From Spirochaetia bacterium (GTDB taxonomy: Bacteria > Spirochaetota > Spirochaetia > Sphaerochaetales > Sphaerochaetaceae): a stretch of 10,194 bases of DNA. The position numbers and the translations under genes are program-made. Shown here in pieces: positions 6,574-10,194 of this stretch. Where the stretch lies: contig CAAGIP010000199.1 of assembly GCA_900769955.1 (NCBI GenBank), positions 1 to 10,194 on the forward strand. The letters run 5' to 3'. The number at the start of each line of letters is the position of its first letter. Within the stretch, counting starts at the first letter, position 1. The notes beneath the pieces were generated by a model. That model saw only the letters and a program-made list of their open reading frames with translations. It searched no databases and was not told the DNA's origin.

Positions 6574-7793
6574 TGATAAAGCTTGCGCTGAGAAACTGCC
6601 TGAGAAACAGGAAAAGAACCATAGTGACGGGACTTTCGGTAATGCTTGCCGTCTTCGTCGTGCTCATGATCATGTCATTCATGTACTCCTGTTTCGACCA
6701 GCTGGCAGCAAATGAAAGGAAATACACAACGGGTGACATCAGGATAAGAAACGCCAGATTCAATGAATTTGAATCCCTGATGCCAATGCAGTTCTTCATT
6801 GAGGATTACTCCTCGCTGAAGGATGAACTGATGAGGATGCCGGAAATTAAGGATGTGGAGTCGGTATTTTCCCTCGCGGCCTCCGTTTACAGTGACGGAA
6901 AGCTGGAAAGTACGGCCATATACGCATCTGACCCCGGTTCGGTCTTCATCGGGGATGAGACGATACTCTATGAGGGACGCTTTGCGGAAAACGGGGCAAA
7001 GGAAGTGATGGCAACCCCGCTCTTTCTCAAACACCACGGCCTCTCCCTCGGAGACAGCGTCACGTGCATCTTCAAGACCGCGGCAGGCGGCACCAATGCG
7101 GCGACCTTCCGGATCGTCGGCGTCGTCGGATATCTCAATTCCGAGATGAACGGCAACCTGATCATAACCACCGCGGATGCCCTTGCACCCCTGGTCAGGA
7201 TGAAGGACGGAGCACTGGAGCTCCATGTCTGGCTTAATGAAGGTGCGGATGAGACAGCAGAAACGGATATCCTGAACTCATTGCTGAGAGACAGGGGCCT
7301 CGTGGCCCAGTCCTGGAGCGAGATTTCCTGGATCGCTCCGGTAATGCCGCTCTACGACTTAATGATCATAATAATCGACGCCCTCTTCTTCTTTATTGCC
7401 TCAACACTGGTCTTCAACACCATGATGATGTCGGCACTTGAAAGGAAGAAGGAGCTTGCGACCATGATCGCAATCGGATTTTCAAGAAAGTACATCATGG
7501 TCCTGCTCGTTGCGGAAGGCCTGGTGATATCCCTGATTTCAGCCACATTGTCGGCACTAATCAGCAAGGTGCTGATAGATATCTTCGGTGTGGTCGGCAT
7601 CGATCTCACGGGTTTTGGAATTGAAGCGGTCGAAGGCTGGGGCTTTCCCAACATTCTCTATACAAGACTTGCAGGGTGGATTTACCCTGTCGTCATACTG
7701 GCGGAAACGTGTGTTTCCGTTCTGGCAGCCATCCTTGCCACGATGCGGGTAAGGAAACTGGAGGTTGCAGGATCCTTAAGGGAGGAAGCATGA
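6573..7793 (+). CDS. FtsX-type (ABC3) permease, LolC/LolE/MacB-like, second of a pair
   Basis: At 406 residues this is a diverged paralogue of the preceding permease with the same plan: basic start (RNCLRNRKR), TM1 (about 17-40), periplasmic domain (45-260), TM2 (263-285), the coupling segment MMMSALERKKELATMIAIGF (284-303), TM3 (308-335) and TM4 (368-392). AGGAGG at 6562-6567 fits the ATG at 6573 with 5 bases between. A GTG at 6570 in the same frame would leave only 2, so I use the ATG. It overlaps the upstream stop as TGATG, and its own stop overlaps the next start (ATGA). The periplasmic domain differs strongly from that of the first permease, which is expected if the two subunits have separate jobs, such as cargo reception and carrier docking in the Lol system. 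Confidence 0.9.
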   Translation: MIKLALRNCLRNRKRTIVTGLSVMLAVFVVLMIMSFMYSCFDQLAANERKYTTGDIRIRNARFNEFESLMPMQFFIEDYSSLKDELMRMPEIKDVESVFSLAASVYSDGKLESTAIYASDPGSVFIGDETILYEGRFAENGAKEVMATPLFLKHHGLSLGDSVTCIFKTAAGGTNAATFRIVGVVGYLNSEMNGNLIITTADALAPLVRMKDGALELHVWLNEGADETAETDILNSLLRDRGLVAQSWSEISWIAPVMPLYDLMIIIIDALFFFIASTLVFNTMMMSALERKKELATMIAIGFSRKYIMVLLVAEGLVISLISATLSALISKVLIDIFGVVGIDLTGFGIEAVEGWGFPNILYTRLAGWIYPVVILAETCVSVLAAILATMRVRKLEVAGSLREEA

Positions 7794-8518
7794 AAAAACT
7801 TATCATCACTTTAATCATCATCACATCTGCCCTCACGGCACTTGGTGCCGAGAGCGCAAAGGACATCATCGACCGCATGGATGAGGTCATGGATTTCGAA
7901 ACCCTGTCATTTTCAGCCACGATGAAGAATACCGACAGGCTCGGCACCACGGTGCAGTCCTTCAGCGCGGTTCAGAACAGTGACGGGGATACCCTGATGA
8001 CCGTTACGTCTGGCCTGGATAAGGGACAGAAGATACTCCGCCTTGATGACGAGATATACATCTACTACCCCGACGCCGATGAGATAATAAGACTCTCCGG
8101 CTCCGGACTGTCAGACTCCTTCCTGGGCTCAGATTTCTCCTACGAGGACTTAAGCGGTGATGATGACTACAACAAAAGATATGATTACGAGCTCAAAGGC
8201 AGTGAGACATACGGGGATATCGACTGCCACCTGATATCATTCACGGCAAAAAAGCTCTCTGAAACGTATCAGAAGATGGAAATCCTCATCGATAAGGAAA
8301 GGTACGTACCGATTGTCGAAAAACTCTATTCAAAGAGCGGCAGACTCCTGAAAACCATCTATTACGATGGTTACACCGATGCCCCCTGTTTCCCGACCCT
8401 CGTCCGGACCGAGAACGCGGTGAAGAAATCGAACAGGAGCGAGATGACGATATCAGAGATCGTCTTTGACGGCAGGCTGGATCAGTCTCTCTTTGACAGG
8501 GAGGAATTCGCATGGTAA
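7790..8518 (+). CDS. Secreted outer-membrane lipoprotein-sorting protein (LolA-like fold)
   Basis: The 242-residue product begins with a Sec signal peptide: MKK, a hydrophobic run to about residue 17, and probable cleavage after ALGA (20/21). There is no lipobox Cys, so it should be soluble in the periplasm. The mature part starts with SAKDIIDRMDEVMDFETLSF and continues as beta-rich sequence with a lipid-carrier style pattern (KGQKILRLDDEIYIYYPDAD; then YQKMEILIDKERYVPIVEKL and the ending IVFDGRLDQSLFDREEF). This matches the 'outer membrane lipoprotein-sorting protein' family related to LolA/LolB, whose half-barrel binds acyl chains. The start at 7790 follows AAGGGAGGA closely and overlaps the permease stop by ATGA. 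An in-frame upstream start at 7676 would lose the signal peptide. As a chaperone it would take cargo from the permease pair. Confidence 0.85.
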   Translation: MKKLIITLIIITSALTALGAESAKDIIDRMDEVMDFETLSFSATMKNTDRLGTTVQSFSAVQNSDGDTLMTVTSGLDKGQKILRLDDEIYIYYPDADEIIRLSGSGLSDSFLGSDFSYEDLSGDDDYNKRYDYELKGSETYGDIDCHLISFTAKKLSETYQKMEILIDKERYVPIVEKLYSKSGRLLKTIYYDGYTDAPCFPTLVRTENAVKKSNRSEMTISEIVFDGRLDQSLFDREEFAW

Positions 8519-9540
8519 GGAAACTCATACCTGCCCTGATTCTCATTGCATTGTCACTCCCGCTTTTCGCCTCCGGTGCAGACGTAAGTATCACCGGAGG
8601 AGTTATTAAGAGAGGTAATACCGACGCTCTCATCACTTATGCGGCGGAAGTAACGCCCTATTACACCTTCTCTGATCAGAACCTGAAGGGTGAGATCAGG
8701 GGAGACCTCATCTTGAATGACACTATGGTCATACTTTCACTGAAGAGGGCCGATTTCCGCTTCCGCCTCCCCTCCTTTGGCGGTAAGAAGGTGACCCTGA
8801 CGGCAGGACGCTCCCCTCTTTCCTGGGGCCTCGGCTCGTACTACAGGATCGGGGATGTACTGCTCGATGACATGTCAAGCAACATAAAGGCCGGTGTCAG
8901 CGACAGCCGGAACGTCTGGCTTCTTTCCGCCTCCCAGAGTCTGGGAAGCGGTTTTACTCTGGAGGCAGCCGCAGTCCTTCCGATTCCCTCCACAGTCACG
9001 TTCACCCAGGCAGGGAGCATGATCACGCAGGGAGAAAAGGCCGCAATCGGGGCAAAGCTTAAGAAAAGCCTTGATACTAAGACTCTCAAAGCCGTACAGC
9101 TCTCCGCTTCATACAGCGAGGATAAAGTCACATCCTTAGCCGCGGCCTTCGATGCATCACTCTGGTTTGACATCACGGGTGGAGCCGAAACGAAGTTCAG
9201 GGCAGGGAATGATATCAGGGCTGCAGTGAACATGACCAAGTTCATCTCCCTTGAGGGCGAGACAGTATCAGTGCAGCTGGGATTGTACCTTGCAGGTGAA
9301 TTTGATTTTTTCAATAAGGAGTATCAGGCATGCACGGCTTTTTCCCTCACACCGACTGAGAGACTTACTCTCTACCTTGCCATCACGAACAGCTTCTCAG
9401 AGGGCGGATACTCGGGCCTCGATGCCTATTCCACCCTTTCCTTCACCATCTCGGACAGCGTCAGGGCTGAAGCCGTATTTGCCTATACGCATAATGAAGA
9501 TGCATTGACAGGAGTGCTCACGCTGAAAAGTGCCTTCTGA
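8512..9540 (+). CDS. Predicted outer-membrane beta-barrel protein
   Basis: The 342-residue protein has a signal peptide (MVRKLIPALILIALSLPLFA, cleavage near SGA/D, 23/24). The rest alternates polar and hydrophobic residues with many strand-turn-strand units: VTLTAGRSPLSWGLGSYYRI, VQLSASYSEDKVTSLAAAFD, GLYLAGEFDFF. It ends in LTLKSAF. A C-terminal Phe after an alternating strand is the usual BAM recognition signal, so insertion in the outer membrane is likely. I cannot assign it to a named family. The start overlaps the LolA-like stop by 7 bases (ATGGTAA) with GGGAGG at 8499-8504, so it is the last gene of the same operon. It may be the outer-membrane receiver or exit point for what the ABC/LolA-like proteins carry. 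A separate porin is the alternative. Confidence 0.8.
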   Translation: MVRKLIPALILIALSLPLFASGADVSITGGVIKRGNTDALITYAAEVTPYYTFSDQNLKGEIRGDLILNDTMVILSLKRADFRFRLPSFGGKKVTLTAGRSPLSWGLGSYYRIGDVLLDDMSSNIKAGVSDSRNVWLLSASQSLGSGFTLEAAAVLPIPSTVTFTQAGSMITQGEKAAIGAKLKKSLDTKTLKAVQLSASYSEDKVTSLAAAFDASLWFDITGGAETKFRAGNDIRAAVNMTKFISLEGETVSVQLGLYLAGEFDFFNKEYQACTAFSLTPTERLTLYLAITNSFSEGGYSGLDAYSTLSFTISDSVRAEAVFAYTHNEDALTGVLTLKSAF

Positions 9541-9569
9541 TGGCATATGATTCCGGAAATAATTGCCAT

Positions 9570-9592
9570 CGGAGAAGGTGCTTCCTTCTCCG
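9570..9592 (+). terminator. Hairpin after the envelope operon, candidate terminator
   Basis: CGGAGAAGG-TGCTT-CCTTCTCCG is a perfect 9-bp stem beginning 30 bases after the last stop of the operon. The downstream run is only AATTTT (9599-9604) after a 6-base gap, so it is an imperfect intrinsic terminator. A GATGGCA/TGCCATC repeat (9539-9545, 9564-9570) directly precedes it, sharing base 9570 with the stem. Confidence 0.5.
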
Positions 9593-9627
9593 GTGCAGAA
9601 TTTTCATATAAGGACTTCTTTCTTAAT

Positions 9628-9672
9628 CCATGCGGGAAGACTCCCGTCTTTAGGCGGGAGATGAAAGCATGG
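9628..9672. repeat. Nested inverted repeats at the IS left end (subterminal hairpin)
   Basis: The inner hairpin is CTCCCG (9641-9646) with CGGGAG (9655-9660), extendable inward by a T-G and a C-G pair around a TTTA loop. The outer arms are CCATGC (9628-9633) and GCATGG (9667-9672), ending directly before the tnpA stop codon. A competing hairpin, CGGGA/TCCCG (9633-9637, 9642-9646), uses the same left arm. IS200/IS605 TnpA recognises such imperfect subterminal hairpins on one strand. Confidence 0.6.
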
Positions 9673-10068
9673 CTATACATTCTTCTGGTTTTCGATGTAT
9701 TTCATGATGGTCTCTTGCGATACCACTCCTGCACTCCCTATATAATAAGAGCGCGTCCACAATGTGGGCAAACGGCTCCTCAGCCAATCATGACGCTCTC
9801 GAAGCACATGAGACGTATACCCCTTCATTTGGTTGACGATCAGTTGTGGGGTGATGGCAGGGGATGCCAGGACGAACAGGTGAACGTAATCTGGCATGAT
9901 CTCCATTGCCTCTATCTTAACGTTGAGCTCCTTCGCTTTTTGCTCGAACAGTTCCCGCAGCTCGGATTCCAATGTCTCCAGCACGGGTCTCCTGTACTTT
10001 GGACAGAAGACGATATAATAATGCAGGCTGTAGACCGCATGTGTTGCTGAATAACAATCGAATGGAAT
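9673..10068 (-). CDS. tnpA: IS200/IS605-family HUH transposase TnpA, possibly inactive
   Basis: The frame reads through THAVYSLHYYIVFCPKYRRP, the standard TnpA opening, then EIMPDYVHLFV, LWTRSYYIGSAG and TIMKYIENQ. TnpA is a Y1 HUH single-strand transposase acting as a dimer. Counting from 10068, Tyr124 and Gln128 align with the nucleophile Tyr127 and metal ligand Gln131 of IS608 TnpA, both at offset -3. The HUH pair should then be 61 and 63. His63 is present, but 61 is Tyr (TAC), one base from His. No ATG, GTG or TTG exists in frame before 9984, which would cut off the first strand of the fold. The codon at 10068, an ATT, is where an ATG would be expected (IPFDCYSATHAVYSL), so start loss or a rare start is likely. 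With this start the length is 131 residues, near normal. Confidence 0.8.
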   Translation of the reverse strand: MPFDCYSATHAVYSLHYYIVFCPKYRRPVLETLESELRELFEQKAKELNVKIEAMEIMPDYVHLFVLASPAITPQLIVNQMKGYTSHVLRERHDWLRSRLPTLWTRSYYIGSAGVVSQETIMKYIENQKNV

Positions 10069-10073
10069 ATAAT
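10044..10073 (+). promoter_or_regulatory. Candidate tnpB promoter giving a near-leaderless transcript
   Basis: TATAAT (10068-10073) is a perfect -10, with TTGCTG (10044-10049) 18 bases upstream as a poor -35. The -10 ends 6 bases before the tnpB ATG, so the transcript would begin at about the start codon. No clear ribosome site precedes the ATG. Confidence 0.35.
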
Positions 10074-10079
10074 AAAAGT

Positions 10080-10194
10080 ATGCTCAAGTCCTTTTCCTAC
10101 AGACTCTATCCAACAGCCGAACAGCAAAGCCTGCTGGCAAGGACTTTCGGTTCCGTGCGATTCGTTTACAACAGACTTTTAGAGTACAGGAACA
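10080..10194 (+). CDS. tnpB: IS200/IS605-family TnpB (RNA-guided nuclease), N-terminus only, cut by window end
   Basis: Thirty-eight codons are visible, starting MLKSFSYRLYPTAEQQSLLA and continuing with TFGSVRFVYN. This is the typical TnpB N-terminal HTH_OrfB-type opening (K-x-YRLYPT-x-EQ, then FG-x-x-RFVYN). TnpB is an omega-RNA-guided DNA nuclease related to Cas12 that promotes retention of the element. The RuvC-like catalytic residues and zinc finger lie beyond the window, so activity cannot be judged. The ATG lies 12 bases from the furthest plausible tnpA start on the other strand, as expected for a divergent pair. Confidence 0.9.
   Translation, partial: MLKSFSYRLYPTAEQQSLLARTFGSVRFVYNRLLEYRN

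Larger units (their letters stand above)
9628..10194. mobile_element. IS200/IS605-family element, left end with tnpA and start of tnpB
   Basis: Divergent tnpA (leftward) and tnpB (rightward) with a subterminal hairpin beyond the tnpA 3' end is the IS608-like layout. The exact left tip is not visible. By analogy with IS608, where the hairpin lies about 19 bases in, it should be near 9615-9628. The right end, and any reRNA/omega-RNA at the tnpB 3' end, lie outside the window. These elements have no terminal inverted repeats and do not duplicate the target, so the boundary needs comparison with an empty site. Confidence 0.8.

Noticed and set aside
6675..7226. Minus-strand open frame of 183 codons
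   Set aside because: Antisense to the second permease, with no recognisable domains and no start signals.
7676..7789. N-terminal extension of the LolA-like protein
   Set aside because: The extension overlaps the permease gene in another frame and would bury the signal peptide; the ATG at 7790 has a ribosome site and ATGA coupling.
4631..9540. MacAB-TolC-type efflux operon
   Set aside because: No membrane-fusion (MacA) or TolC-type protein is encoded, and the permease is split into two chains without a fused ATPase; the LolA-like carrier points to a Lol-type layout.
9547..10050. Plus-strand open frame of 167 codons
   Set aside because: It runs opposite to tnpA, whose protein is clearly recognisable; the plus-strand translation has no family features and no ribosome site.
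1..10194. tRNA, rRNA or riboswitch
   Set aside because: No cloverleaf-like sequence, rRNA segment or recognisable aptamer was seen in the intergenic stretches.

Overview
The window looks like a chromosomal segment of a diderm bacterium, most plausibly a host-associated spirochaete of the Treponema/Sphaerochaeta type. The arguments are indirect. There is a periplasmic LolA-like protein and a predicted outer-membrane barrel, so there is an outer membrane. Strong Shine-Dalgarno sequences (AGGAGG type) precede almost every gene, which argues against Bacteroidota. The large AAA-ATPase-like/PD-(D/E)XK protein belongs to a family often expanded in spirochaetes and other anaerobic gut bacteria. The genus call is inference.

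Layout: (1) 1-2159, plus strand: the 3' part of a fumarate-reductase-type FAD flavoprotein gene, then, 14 bases on, an Old Yellow Enzyme-type FMN reductase with a four-cysteine cluster. Together they look like an anaerobic redox pair of unknown substrate. (2) 2160-4208: a minus-strand gene for an HTH + AAA-ATPase-like + PD-(D/E)XK protein. It lies between a strong hairpin on its 3' side and three ATTCSGAAT palindromes, spaced exactly 22 bp apart, on its 5' side. (3) 4209-4630, no intact gene: a short coding relic resembling the C-terminus of a MarR-type regulator, a SlyA/MarR-like palindrome, and two candidate sigma-70 promoters. The nearer promoter is almost consensus. (4) 4631-9540, plus strand: five tightly overlapping genes, namely a LolD/MacB-type ATPase, two FtsX-type permeases, a secreted LolA-like protein and a predicted outer-membrane beta-barrel. 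A hairpin that could be a terminator follows. (5) 9628-10194: the left end of an IS200/IS605-family element, with a subterminal hairpin, a leftward tnpA and the start of a rightward tnpB cut by the window edge.

How the parts work together: the five-gene operon spans the whole envelope. The ATPase and permease pair sit in the inner membrane, the LolA-like carrier in the periplasm and the barrel in the outer membrane. It therefore looks like a complete export or sorting route for a lipid, lipoprotein or hydrophobic compound, with the cargo unknown. The MarR-like relic and palindrome upstream suggest that it was once controlled by a neighbouring MarR-type repressor whose gene has been lost or displaced, perhaps when the AAA gene arrived. 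The transposase TnpA appears impaired: it has no standard start codon and has Tyr where the first His of the HUH motif is expected.
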